The position numbers were made by a program, and so were the translations under genes. Below are positions 7,384 through 16,438 of a DNA stretch of 64,000 nt, one piece after another. Source of the DNA: Sediminibacterium ginsengisoli (lineage in GTDB: Bacteria > Bacteroidota > Bacteroidia > Chitinophagales > Chitinophagaceae); assembly GCA_945865545.1 (NCBI GenBank), contig CAMBEQ010000005.1:24269-88268 (forward strand), in the 5' to 3' direction. Each line of letters opens with the position of its first letter. The stretch's first letter is position 1. Below the pieces are notes generated by a model. That model ran no database searches, had not been told where the DNA came from, and worked only from the letters and a program-made list of their open reading frames with translations.

Positions 7384-10300
7384 TTAACTAAATAAATAAG
7401 CAATATCGTCCTTGGTTAAAGATTTAACAAAACCCACTTCATCCGATATTAATTCTTTGGCTAAATTTCTTTTCCTTTCTTGTAGCTTCAAAATTTTATC
7501 TTCTACCGTATCATTACAAATCATTCGATACGCAAAAATATTTTTTGTTTGTCCTATTCTATGGGTTCTATCAATCGCTTGTTGTTCTACTGCAGGATTC
7601 CACCAAGGATCTACAATATAAACATAATCGGCTGCCGTTAAATTCAAACCTACGCCACCGGCTTTTAATGATATTAAAAATACACGACAATTGTCGTCAT
7701 TTTGGAATCGCTCAATTGCACGTTCTCTTTCTTGAATGGTACTTCCTCCATCAAAATATTCATAATCGATGCCTAATTTTTTTAGCTGCTCTTTAATAAG
7801 TGCCAACATCCCTAAAAATTGAGAGAACACCAAAGCCTTGTGCCCGCCTATATTTTCGGCAATTTCACGAGTAAGTTCATCCAGCTTTACAGACTCATTA
7901 GGATAGGCTTCGTCTTTCAAAATAGCAGGGCTGTCACAAATTTGTCTCAGCTTCATCAATCCTTGTAAAATGGAAAGTTGTGATTTTTGTATACCCTTCT
8001 CTTCCACCATACCAATTAATTTATCTCTGTAATCATTTCGGTAAGCTTCATAAATTTTTCTTTGTGCATCCCCCATTTCACAATACAAGACCATTTCTTG
8101 TTTTTCAGGCAAGTCTTTAGCTACTTGTTCTTTGGTTCTTCTTAATATGAATGGGAAAACAAATTTACGTAGATGCTCTTTTTGTTCCTGCTCATCAAAC
8201 TTATCAATAGGCATGGAGAAATTATGCTTGAAATATTCCACCGTACCCAACATGCCCGGATTTAGGAAATTCATTTGAGCATAAATATCAAAAGTATTGT
8301 TTTGTAAAGGCGTACCACTTAAGCATAATTTATTAGCCGCTTTTAACAAGCAAGCAGCTTTGGTTACTTTACTAGAAGGATTTTTAATGGCCTGACTTTC
8401 ATCCAAAATCACATAATCAAAATTCACTTCCACAAACATTTTAATATCACTTCTTAAAGTACCATAAGTGGTAATGATTACTTCTACTTCTTCTTTTAAA
8501 ATAAGTTGTTTGTTCCTGCTTCCCCCATGATGAATGTGATACGTTAAAGTCGGCGTAAACTTTTTTAATTCATTTTGCCAGTTGTATAAAAGAGTCGTTG
8601 GACAAACTACTAAGGCCACCAATTTGCCATTCTTTTGTTTTAAATGCTGTAAAAAAGACAGGGTTTGTATGGTTTTACCCAATCCCATATCGTCTGCTAA
8701 TATCCCACCCCATTGTACATCATGCAAATAATTCAACCACTGAAACCCACTTACCTGATATGGGCGCAATATAGGCAATAAGTGTTCTGGAGGGGTGATA
8801 TCCGCTATCGCATAACGTTCTCTAATTTTTTCATACTTGCCTTCTAGTTGAAAAATTAATTCTTCCTCATCTCTTTGTTGATACAATTCATCTAAAATAG
8901 AGAAATGGTATTTGCTTAATTTTAAAGTATCTGTTTTCCCTTCCCCTACTTTAAACAATAAAGAATATTTATTAAGCCATTTTTCGGGAAGTACCCCTAA
9001 GCTACCATCTTTCAAGGGTACAAACTGTTGCTTATTAGACAACATATTTTTAATATCTTGAACAGATACCTTTTGTTCTCCAAAAGAAATTTCTACTTTG
9101 GCGTCAAACCAATCTGTATTGCTACTAATATATAATTTAGTAGATGGCTTGGCCGTATTAAATTTAAATTGTTTTAAATATTCTGTTCCAAATAATGGAA
9201 TTTGTTTTTCGCGAAGCGTATCAATAAACAAAAAGAACCAGTTATTTTTTAATACCTCGGCTCCTTTTAATGCCAAAACATTGCCTTCATTGGGTCGAAT
9301 AAACCCTGAATGCAATTGTTCTATAATATTCATTAATTGTCTTTCTGCAGCCAGATCTCTTTCTAAAATAATAATTTTATCGCCAACTTGTTGAATCACA
9401 GAAGGACCATCTTCTTTTTGAACGATTATTTCATTATAAGCATACAAAGGCTCAAAAAATAAATAGTCTCCGTTTTCTTTTAGAAGAATTTGTAATTGAG
9501 GCTTCACCCCTTTTACTTTTTCTTGTAAGACATTCTCTAAAGCCACTTGGTATTTTTTTGACAAAGGCAATAAAGTACTTTGTAAATACTGCGGCCATTG
9601 ATCTAAATCAATTTCATGAAAACCTTTGGGCATAAACTTTTCCACCCAGAATAAATCGTCTCTATTTTTCCAAACAAAAAATTGATGATGGTATTGAAAA
9701 ATAAAATTCGACTTCGCATGGTTCTCTTCTAATGGAATATTTCCTTCTGGTAAATTTACTCCTGCATAGATTAAGTATCTGCCCTCTTCTTTCTCCACTT
9801 TAAAACTAGGCTGAATGGTATTAAATACCAATTCCGCTTTTTGTAAATTTGCAGTAGTGAATGGTTTATTCTGTGGTAAGAAAAAATTAAAAGGATGTTC
9901 CGATAAATCTCTCCAGACCTTCTCTAACTTTGGATGAAGGTATTCTTGAATTAGTTCCTTGGTTTCATCGGGCAAACTATCTTCCTCCGCATGAACAATG
10001 GTATCCCATATGCCCTGAAAGGGAGAGTTCTTGTTTAAGAACTTAGACATCTCTGCAGTTTGTAATTTCTTAACTAACTGTATTAATATTTTATCTTCTT
10101 CTTTAATTAAAGCAGGAACTACTAGTTTAGCTAAATCAATTTTTTCTACTTTCCCAATAAAAGAAGTGCCCTCTTCATTAACCTCCCCCTTGATGACATT
10201 AAAAATAATATAAGGATAAGCCGTAGGCTGATGCTGCATAACAATACCATAGCGTTCCTTCACTTCCACTTGCTTGGTACTTTCACTGTCTTCCTCTTCT

Positions 10301-11148
10301 AAGTCCCAATCATTTGACTTAGGTCTTTTGATGGTGGTAATAGTACTATTGGCATTCAGCTTTAAAACTTTTTCATCTAATACTTTTAAAAAGGGTTTTC
10401 CATCGTGATAAATAAATTCAAATTTATCTTCTATATAATCATCTAAAGTGTAGCCATATAATGCCAATAGTTTATTTTTTTCTCTATCCCAATTTCGAAT
10501 GGTTTCAAAATAGTCCGCTCCTTTTAGTTGAAACAGCTGCAATAATAGAATGGTCTTATGTAAACAAAGTGGGTATTCGGTTTCAGATAAACAATCGCAA
10601 GAAGTATCAAAAAAACGTTCTTCATTTTTTTGAATAATAATATGATGGGTTTTCCCTTTATCGTGAAATTCAGCAACCACTTTTTCATTTTCACTTTCAA
10701 CAATATGTGGTCTTATTGATTTTAATGTTTCTTCTGCTTTTTCAAAGACGTTCTTAGAACATAGCATTCGAATCATTTTTAGATCCAAGCTTTTTGTTCT
10801 TAATAAGGTATGGGTAGTTTTATAAGATGCCGGCTTGTAGTCTAATAAATTTTTATCTAGTAAATCCTGCACATAAAATAAGGCAGCTGCCTTATGTCTA
10901 CACACTTCAGATAAATTATAAGGACAACCACATCTTAAAGATAAAGTGGCAGCACTTTTAAAATTCTCAATGGTTACTTTATAATAAGTACTATACCCAT
11001 CATCTTTTACCCTGCAAAATATAGTTCCAATTAAAGGATCAAATTTTGCGAGTTCAATATTTTTAAGGGCAAATATTTTTTTACCGCGACGTATCACCTC
11101 TTCGGTGCCGTAGCTATAAATGTGTTTTACTAAGTAGGGTAATGCCAT
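7384..11148 (-). CDS. SNF2/SWI2-family DNA-dependent ATPase with two SWIM zinc fingers
   Basis: 1254-residue helicase-like ATPase of the bacterial Snf2 (HepA/RapA-like) group. The N-terminal part carries two SWIM-type fingers: C73-x-C75-x7-C83-x-H85 and C184-x-C186-x8-C195-x-H197. A long variable middle region follows. The ATPase core has Walker A DDMGLGKT near residue 820, the DESQ box (DESQAIKN), SGTPLQNN, and motif VI DRTHRIGQ near 1195. Such proteins remodel protein-DNA or transcription complexes; the exact target is unknown. It is transcribed alone, with a hairpin at 11157-11177 between it and the upstream comB gene. A candidate -7 element (TACATTTG, minus strand, 11184-11191) lies just upstream of that hairpin. 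Confidence 0.9.
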   Translation of the reverse strand: MALPYLVKHIYSYGTEEVIRRGKKIFALKNIELAKFDPLIGTIFCRVKDDGYSTYYKVTIENFKSAATLSLRCGCPYNLSEVCRHKAAALFYVQDLLDKNLLDYKPASYKTTHTLLRTKSLDLKMIRMLCSKNVFEKAEETLKSIRPHIVESENEKVVAEFHDKGKTHHIIIQKNEERFFDTSCDCLSETEYPLCLHKTILLLQLFQLKGADYFETIRNWDREKNKLLALYGYTLDDYIEDKFEFIYHDGKPFLKVLDEKVLKLNANSTITTIKRPKSNDWDLEEEDSESTKQVEVKERYGIVMQHQPTAYPYIIFNVIKGEVNEEGTSFIGKVEKIDLAKLVVPALIKEEDKILIQLVKKLQTAEMSKFLNKNSPFQGIWDTIVHAEEDSLPDETKELIQEYLHPKLEKVWRDLSEHPFNFFLPQNKPFTTANLQKAELVFNTIQPSFKVEKEEGRYLIYAGVNLPEGNIPLEENHAKSNFIFQYHHQFFVWKNRDDLFWVEKFMPKGFHEIDLDQWPQYLQSTLLPLSKKYQVALENVLQEKVKGVKPQLQILLKENGDYLFFEPLYAYNEIIVQKEDGPSVIQQVGDKIIILERDLAAERQLMNIIEQLHSGFIRPNEGNVLALKGAEVLKNNWFFLFIDTLREKQIPLFGTEYLKQFKFNTAKPSTKLYISSNTDWFDAKVEISFGEQKVSVQDIKNMLSNKQQFVPLKDGSLGVLPEKWLNKYSLLFKVGEGKTDTLKLSKYHFSILDELYQQRDEEELIFQLEGKYEKIRERYAIADITPPEHLLPILRPYQVSGFQWLNYLHDVQWGGILADDMGLGKTIQTLSFLQHLKQKNGKLVALVVCPTTLLYNWQNELKKFTPTLTYHIHHGGSRNKQLILKEEVEVIITTYGTLRSDIKMFVEVNFDYVILDESQAIKNPSSKVTKAACLLKAANKLCLSGTPLQNNTFDIYAQMNFLNPGMLGTVEYFKHNFSMPIDKFDEQEQKEHLRKFVFPFILRRTKEQVAKDLPEKQEMVLYCEMGDAQRKIYEAYRNDYRDKLIGMVEEKGIQKSQLSILQGLMKLRQICDSPAILKDEAYPNESVKLDELTREIAENIGGHKALVFSQFLGMLALIKEQLKKLGIDYEYFDGGSTIQERERAIERFQNDDNCRVFLISLKAGGVGLNLTAADYVYIVDPWWNPAVEQQAIDRTHRIGQTKNIFAYRMICNDTVEDKILKLQERKRNLAKELISDEVGFVKSLTKDDIAYLFS

Positions 11149-11156
11149 AATGGTAC

Positions 11157-11177
11157 AAAAAGCCCTTAAAAAAGGGC
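11157..11177 (-). terminator. Intrinsic terminator after comB
   Basis: On the minus strand GCCCTT/AAGGGC (11162-11177) with a four-base loop is followed by a run of five T (11157-11161). It ends about 8 bases before the SNF2 start, so it also forms part of the SNF2 leader if that gene starts at the nearby -7 element. Confidence 0.6.
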
Positions 11178-11248
11178 AATTTGCAAATGTAAGGCTTTGC
11201 TAGCTAATTATGTAGTCCTATTCCAATGAATGTGAAAAATAAAAATAA

Positions 11249-11986
11249 TTAACCCTGATTGATCAGCGCTCCCTCTTTAAAAAGGGGTAAGGATGGTGCA
11301 GAATCTATTGAAATACAATACAACATGTCCTCTTCTAGTCCAAAAGCAGCTAAACGATGCCAATGAGTGACTGTTTTAATATAAGTAGTTAATTGATCCT
11401 TTTGTTGCATATATAGCTGATTGGCCATAAAACTACTATCACATTGAATATCAAAATGCGTCTTTACTTCTTCAATAACTGCCCCAGCAAATAAAACATC
11501 TTCGATGTTAAATTTATTTTTCCAGCCAGAGCATCCTAAAATAACGGGCGAATCTTGGCTTTTTAGAAACTCAACTACTTTACTCAGGTTAGGAAAAGAA
11601 CCTGTAATGATATTTTTTGCACCTTGTTTCAAGGCCATATGCAACAGCTTAGTTCCATTGGTAGTGGTAATCACCAAAGTTTTATTTTCAATAAAAGACC
11701 TTGGGTATTCCGATGGTGAATTGCCATAGGATAGTCCAGGTATAATTTTACCATCTCTTTCCCCCGCAGTTACTCCGCTAGTTTGTTTTCCCACTTCAAT
11801 ACAAAGCTCTGGCGAATCAACAGGTATCACTTTACTGGCTCCATTGTATAAAGCAGTCGCAATGGTAGAAGTTGCTCTGAAAACATCTATAATAACTACA
11901 ATACTATCTTTAATCTCATATAGATCTAAAAGCTGTGGCGTAAGTACGGTATGTAAACTTGGTTTAGATTTCTTTACTGCATTCAT
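11249..11986 (-). CDS. comB: 2-phosphosulfolactate phosphatase family (ComB-like)
   Basis: 245-residue cytoplasmic Mg-dependent phosphatase of the ComB family, which in archaea acts on 2-phosphosulfolactate in coenzyme M synthesis. The family motif IIDVFRATSTIATALYNGA is near the N-terminus; AGERDGKIIPG and the TTNGTKLL loop follow. The start is the ATG at 11986, because the frame upstream opens only with TTG. In Bacteroidota the physiological role is unclear; sulfolactate metabolism is a family-based guess. It lies 27 bases after ssb in the same direction, so they may share a transcript, which would end at the hairpin at 11157-11177. Confidence 0.82.
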   Translation of the reverse strand: MNAVKKSKPSLHTVLTPQLLDLYEIKDSIVVIIDVFRATSTIATALYNGASKVIPVDSPELCIEVGKQTSGVTAGERDGKIIPGLSYGNSPSEYPRSFIENKTLVITTTNGTKLLHMALKQGAKNIITGSFPNLSKVVEFLKSQDSPVILGCSGWKNKFNIEDVLFAGAVIEEVKTHFDIQCDSSFMANQLYMQQKDQLTTYIKTVTHWHRLAAFGLEEDMLYCISIDSAPSLPLFKEGALINQG

Positions 11987-12013
11987 AAGACACAAAGATA
12001 CACAACACTTATT

Positions 12014-12373
12014 TTAAACTAATTCTTTTGTGACCGCATTTTTCTTACTTAAAATTAATATTTCTGAAACAATAATGTCTGTACTTACCCTTTTGACTGC
12101 ATTTTTGTCGGTATAGGATTTCGTTAGCAATCTGCCTTCCACAGCTACCTCGATTCCTTTGACTAAATATTTTTCGGCATACTGCGCTAGCTTAGACCAG
12201 GCCACCAAATTAAACCATTGCGTTTCCTCCACCCATTCCCCCTTGGCATTTTTATAACGGTCATTTACCGCCAAACGCATATTGGCCAATTGATTGTTTT
12301 CTTTAAAAATTTTGATTTCCGGATCGGCGCCTAAATGTCCGATCAATTGCACTTTGTTTTTAATTGCTTTCAT
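12014..12373 (-). CDS. ssb: Single-stranded DNA-binding protein, short form
   Basis: OB-fold ssDNA-binding protein of 119 residues. NKVQLIGHLGADPEIK is the family N-terminus; WFNLVAWSKLAQYAEKYLVKG and VEGRLLTKSY form the core. The start is ATG 12373; an 11-codon upstream extension in frame has no family counterpart. The protein stops soon after the OB fold (ILSKKNAVTKELV) and lacks the acidic DDDIPF-like tip that recruits partner proteins. It is therefore probably an accessory paralogue, with a full-length Ssb elsewhere. The next gene, gcvT, is unrelated. Confidence 0.85.
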   Translation of the reverse strand: MKAIKNKVQLIGHLGADPEIKIFKENNQLANMRLAVNDRYKNAKGEWVEETQWFNLVAWSKLAQYAEKYLVKGIEVAVEGRLLTKSYTDKNAVKRVSTDIIVSEILILSKKNAVTKELV

Positions 12374-12473
12374 AAGAATTTGATTTGTTAAGCAACAAAA
12401 TTGCAATTCTTATGCATGTCAAAATGCAGTATTTATCTCAATAAAAATAGGTACAAATAAAGGGAACTTAAAC

Positions 12474-13568
12474 TTATTTAAAAGGAAACTTCACTACCTG
12501 TGCTTTCACTAAGGTATTGCGAATGTCAATAAAAATAGCCGTTCCAGGCTTGGCATGCTCAGCTGCCACATACCCCATTCCAATGGCTTTGCCCAAACTT
12601 GGCGCCTGAGTTCCAGAAGTAACAGATCCAATAAATTTTCCAGCTGCATCTTTAATTTCATAATAATGTCTAGGTATACCGCGATCAATCATTTCAAAAC
12701 CAACTAATTTTTTGGAAACTCCATTTGCTTTTTGATCGGCTAAAGAACTTGAGTTGGTAAACGATTTAGTAAACTTAGTTATCCAACCTAAGCCTGCTTC
12801 TATAGGACTGGTGGTATCATCAATATCATTTCCGTACAAACAAAATCCCATTTCTAAACGCAAGGTATCTCTTGCCCCTAAACCAATGGGCTGAATACCA
12901 TAAGCCGCTCCCGCTTCAAAAATAGCTTCCCAAATTTTATTGGCATTGTCATTAATATCTTCAAAATAAATTTCCACACCGCCAGCACCCGTATATCCCG
13001 TCGCACTTATCAATACATTGTCAATACCTAGCATTTCCCCTTTAGCAAAACTATAATAAGGCATATTGGTTACATCCATTTTAGTTAATGTTTGTATCAC
13101 TTGTGTAGCTTTAGGACCTTGCACCGCTAATAATGCAGTTTTAGGACTTATATTATGCATCTCAACTCCTTGCGTATTGTGTTTCGAAATCCAATTCCAA
13201 TCCTTTTCAATATTAGAAGCGTTCACCACCAACATGTATACTTTATTTTTTTCAACACAGTACACCAATAAATCATCTACAATCCCACCCTCCGTATTTG
13301 GTAAACAACTGTATTGCGCTTTACCATCTTCTAATAAAGAAGCATCATTAGAAGTAACACTTTGAATTAAATCCAATGCATGGGGCCCTCTTAAAATAAA
13401 CTCTCCCATATGACTCACATCAAACACACCCACTTTATTTCTTACCGCTGCATGTTCATCGTTGATACCCGTATAGCTGATAGGCATATTGTAACCAGCA
13501 AAGGGTGCCATTTTAGCGCCCAATGCGATATGTTTATGGGTAAAAGGAGTGTTTAATATTTCGCTCAT
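12474..13568 (-). CDS. gcvT: Aminomethyltransferase, glycine cleavage T protein
   Basis: 364-residue folate-dependent enzyme of the glycine cleavage complex. It releases ammonia from the aminomethyl group carried on GcvH and makes methylene-THF. The N-terminus has [12 protein letters not shown] and [25 protein letters not shown] is the folate-site region; [17 protein letters not shown] is the classic T-protein segment. Length is normal. Its H-protein partner, gcvH, is 11 kb away (24598-24975); the P protein is not in the window. It is preceded by a strong minus-strand terminator, so it has its own transcript. Confidence 0.95.
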   Translation of the reverse strand: MSEILNTPFTHKHIALGAKMAPFAGYNMPISYTGINDEHAAVRNKVGVFDVSHMGEFILRGPHALDLIQSVTSNDASLLEDGKAQYSCLPNTEGGIVDDLLVYCVEKNKVYMLVVNASNIEKDWNWISKHNTQGVEMHNISPKTALLAVQGPKATQVIQTLTKMDVTNMPYYSFAKGEMLGIDNVLISATGYTGAGGVEIYFEDINDNANKIWEAIFEAGAAYGIQPIGLGARDTLRLEMGFCLYGNDIDDTTSPIEAGLGWITKFTKSFTNSSSLADQKANGVSKKLVGFEMIDRGIPRHYYEIKDAAGKFIGSVTSGTQAPSLGKAIGMGYVAAEHAKPGTAIFIDIRNTLVKAQVVKFPFK

Positions 13569-13612
13569 GGAATAAATTATTTACACGAAGATAAACAAAA
13601 AGAATACCAAAT

Positions 13613-13642
13613 AAAAAACCCCCTCTATGGTAGAAGGGGTTT
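13613..13642 (-). terminator. Intrinsic terminator downstream of the PspC gene
   Basis: AAACCCC(C)TCTA pairs with TAGA(A)GGGGTTT around a TGG loop, with one C/A mismatch. On the minus strand it runs into a T-rich tract (TTTTTTATTT). It separates the PadR/PspC unit from gcvT. Confidence 0.8.
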
Positions 13643-13673
13643 GTTTATAAGAACCAATAGATATTATGAAACC

Positions 13674-15896
13674 TTAATAAGTGAAGCGGTCTAGCACCCA
13701 ATGCAAGTCTGCAAATTTTGAAGCCGCTTTATTTACTTTGTTAATCGCACTGGGCTCATCCAAATGAATATTGCCCGTTTTTTTAGACGCCTTTTCAGCC
13801 TCTTTTTGCAATTTAAGTCTTTCCTCTTTCAGCTCATTTAATTCTCTTTGCATTTCAGTTGGATTATCTGAATCAATAAGATCATCTGGTTCAGTAGTAT
13901 AGATATCTGATGCCCTTTTAATTTTTTCCAAGCCCGTGCTGGTCATTTTATATTCCACCCCTCTTTCAAATTGATAAGATTCATTGTCCCAAGGTTCATT
14001 CCACTCATCAATCCAATTCTCATCAGAGGCAATTCGGTCAATAGTGCCCATCCTCATGCCCCTTCCATTGATATTCACATTGGTTTGAGACCAACCTTTA
14101 TTCGAAATTTTAATACGCTTGCCAATAGGTACCGCAATGGTCATTATCACATGCTGATTTCTAAATTTATCTATTTTATTAATACCAATACCTCTGTCTA
14201 AATACAACAAACTATCTTGCTGTGCGAGTTCAAAGTTTATTTTATTAGCGAGTTCATTGGCGTTTTGAATGGTCTTACCATTACTTAGCTTCACAATTTT
14301 CACTTGAAAACTATCATTTAAAGATTGAACAATTCTAATGCGTAAGTTTCTTACATAAACAGTGTCTTCATCAGAGAATCCTTGAAATGGCTCAATTTGA
14401 AACCAATGATTTTCATAATATTTCATTTTGGGTGCTGCGGTAATTTCTATGAAGTCAATGGCAGGGTTGGTCAAAGCAATACTTTGCTCTGCAGGAACAT
14501 TATGCCTTGAAAAACTATTCACTAAACTACTTCCAAAATAGAAAAGCATTACCCAGCCCACTATCCATAAGGCCCAAAAACTGGATCTTACCCAAATATT
14601 TGCTTTTTTAAATCCGGCAAATTTTCTGATCACCGCTGTTACAATACCAATAATAGGCACCCAAATGAAAAGCAAAATGGCTCCAATCACAGACCAGGTT
14701 TGCGCACCCTCTTCCAATAAGAATTTTTTTAAGGGCAATAAAGCAGTAGCTGCTACACCAATTCCAAATAAAGCAGCTAATAAGGAGATACCTACTATAG
14801 CCAAGATAAAATAAACGAATCCCTTAATGCATATAGTAATAATCCTTCCTATAAAATGGAATAATCCTTTTCTCTTTTCTATGGGTGTAGCAGCAGCAGC
14901 ATTGGATGTGGTTGGAACACTTTCACTATTCGCCTCAGCATTGCCCTTATTTTTATTATATAAATCACTCCCCCAGGATTGAGCTCTTTTGCTAAAACCT
15001 TCCATATCATTTTGAATGGTGTTCTTTATACTATTTATATCCACTTTTTCACCAATCATTTCTAATTTGTCAGCACTCGACTTTGCTTCAGGTAATACCA
15101 ACCATAATACGATGTAAATAAAAATAGCACCAGGACTGAATGTAATGTCTAAAAAATTAGGGAAATCGGGAAATTCCCAAAATTGCCAAAGATGTAAATG
15201 TCTAAAATTAAAAATAAATCTGATGAATGGAATTAAAAACAAAATTCTAATAATCCATACTTGAATACCAAAATATTTTGATAAGCCTCCGCAAACACCG
15301 CCTAATATTTTATTGTCTAAATCTCTAAACAATCTTTTCCTAGGACCCCCCACTTCTTTGACAGAAGAACTAGGTACTGCAATCCATAAAATTAAATAAC
15401 CTAGAATATTAATTCCAATTAAAAATATCCAAAGTATTCGAACCACTAAGGGATCTATATTAAAATACCTAGCAATACCACTACAAACGCCACCTAATAC
15501 TTTATTTTGTTCATCGCGATACAATCGCTTTTGACGGGTGCCCTCATTAGAGCTATTTGCATCATTAGCGCTTTGTTGGCGACTATCATTTGTAGCATTG
15601 GTAGTAGATGAAGTAGTTTGTTCAAAGCCATCCTGTGCTTCAAAGTCGGCAGGGCGACCAATACTGGTAATAATTAAATTCATGTCCTGCGCTGCAATGC
15701 AAACGGTTCCTTTTTTCAAACGATCTTCGCACAATTCTGCAATGCGACATTCGATGTCATTGATAATTTCATCACGACCTTCCTCGTTAGCGAAATAAGT
15801 ACGAAGCGATTCTATATATTGTTTCAACATTTCATAAGCCAATTCCTCAATGGGAAGTATGCGACCTTGAAAATTGATATTGATAACTTTGTTCAT
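13674..15896 (-). CDS. Membrane protein with two PspC domains
   Basis: 740-residue inner-membrane protein. After an N-terminal cytoplasmic region containing IVELCED-like helices (IECRIAELCED) there are two PspC domains: RLYRDEQNKVLGGVCSGIAR and RLFRDLDNKILGGVCGGLSK, each followed by hydrophobic segments. More membrane segments follow between residues about 340 and 480, then a soluble beta-rich C-terminal domain and a charged coiled-coil-like end. PspC proteins act in envelope stress responses. It is 11 bases after a PadR regulator gene with a large palindrome in front, so the pair is probably an autoregulated envelope-stress module. The signal sensed is unknown. Confidence 0.85.
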   Translation of the reverse strand: MNKVININFQGRILPIEELAYEMLKQYIESLRTYFANEEGRDEIINDIECRIAELCEDRLKKGTVCIAAQDMNLIITSIGRPADFEAQDGFEQTTSSTTNATNDSRQQSANDANSSNEGTRQKRLYRDEQNKVLGGVCSGIARYFNIDPLVVRILWIFLIGINILGYLILWIAVPSSSVKEVGGPRKRLFRDLDNKILGGVCGGLSKYFGIQVWIIRILFLIPFIRFIFNFRHLHLWQFWEFPDFPNFLDITFSPGAIFIYIVLWLVLPEAKSSADKLEMIGEKVDINSIKNTIQNDMEGFSKRAQSWGSDLYNKNKGNAEANSESVPTTSNAAAATPIEKRKGLFHFIGRIITICIKGFVYFILAIVGISLLAALFGIGVAATALLPLKKFLLEEGAQTWSVIGAILLFIWVPIIGIVTAVIRKFAGFKKANIWVRSSFWALWIVGWVMLFYFGSSLVNSFSRHNVPAEQSIALTNPAIDFIEITAAPKMKYYENHWFQIEPFQGFSDEDTVYVRNLRIRIVQSLNDSFQVKIVKLSNGKTIQNANELANKINFELAQQDSLLYLDRGIGINKIDKFRNQHVIMTIAVPIGKRIKISNKGWSQTNVNINGRGMRMGTIDRIASDENWIDEWNEPWDNESYQFERGVEYKMTSTGLEKIKRASDIYTTEPDDLIDSDNPTEMQRELNELKEERLKLQKEAEKASKKTGNIHLDEPSAINKVNKAASKFADLHWVLDRFTY

Positions 15897-15907
15897 GTTA
15901 ATATAAT

Positions 15908-16273
15908 TTAAGAAACAGTTTTAGTTTCTGATGAATTAATGGGGTTGGTATTTTGAATCAGTTCATTAACGGAATTGGTCATCTCTTTCCAAGTTTTTAA
16001 TAAAACTTCGAAAGCAGCTTTTCCTTCTTCTGTCATCACAAAATATTTTCTTGGCGGACCACTGATACTTTCTACCCAACGATAATTTAAAAGTCCTGCG
16101 TTTTTTAAACGAGTCAACAAAGGATACAAGGTTCCTTCTAGAATATGCAAATTGGCCCCTTTCATTTTCTCAACAATATCACTTGGATACACCTCCCCTT
16201 GTTGAATGATGGACAATATGCAAAACTCCAAAACGCCCTTGCGCATCTGACTTTGTGTGTTTTGAATATCCAT
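15908..16273 (-). CDS. PadR-family transcriptional regulator
   Basis: 121-residue winged-helix regulator. MRKGVLEFCILSII followed by LEGTLYPLLTRLKNAGLL and PPRKYFVMTEEGK are the PadR core motifs. The start is ATG 16273 (MDIQNTQ); seven codons upstream are open but add nothing recognisable. It lacks the long C-terminal dimerisation domain of classic PadR, so it belongs to the short PadR-s2 type. It is followed closely by the PspC gene, and a 16-bp inverted repeat lies just upstream, so it is likely to repress its own operon. In Bacteroidota this PadR-PspC pairing is common as far as I recall. Confidence 0.9.
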   Translation of the reverse strand: MDIQNTQSQMRKGVLEFCILSIIQQGEVYPSDIVEKMKGANLHILEGTLYPLLTRLKNAGLLNYRWVESISGPPRKYFVMTEEGKAAFEVLLKTWKEMTNSVNELIQNTNPINSSETKTVS

Positions 16274-16304
16274 AACAATTGATTTGAAATGCAAAGCTAT
16301 GGAT

Positions 16305-16339
16305 AATTATAGTACTATGTATCACATAGTACTATAATT
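16305..16339. promoter_or_regulatory. Palindromic operator upstream of padR-pspC
   Basis: Two perfect 16-base arms (16305-16320 and 16324-16339) with a 3-base spacer. The core reads AGTACTATGT-ATC-ACATAGTACT. The ATGT/ACAT half-sites are those typical of PadR-family operators, and the site is 31 bases upstream of the padR ATG, where binding would overlap the promoter or transcription start. Confidence 0.75.
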
Positions 16340-16438
16340 TATAAAATAAAATCATAACTACTTCATAATAAGTATATTATAAAATATATATTTTTACCAG
16401 CGTTTAAATAAAAGGATAAATGGTCACTAATGACTGTC

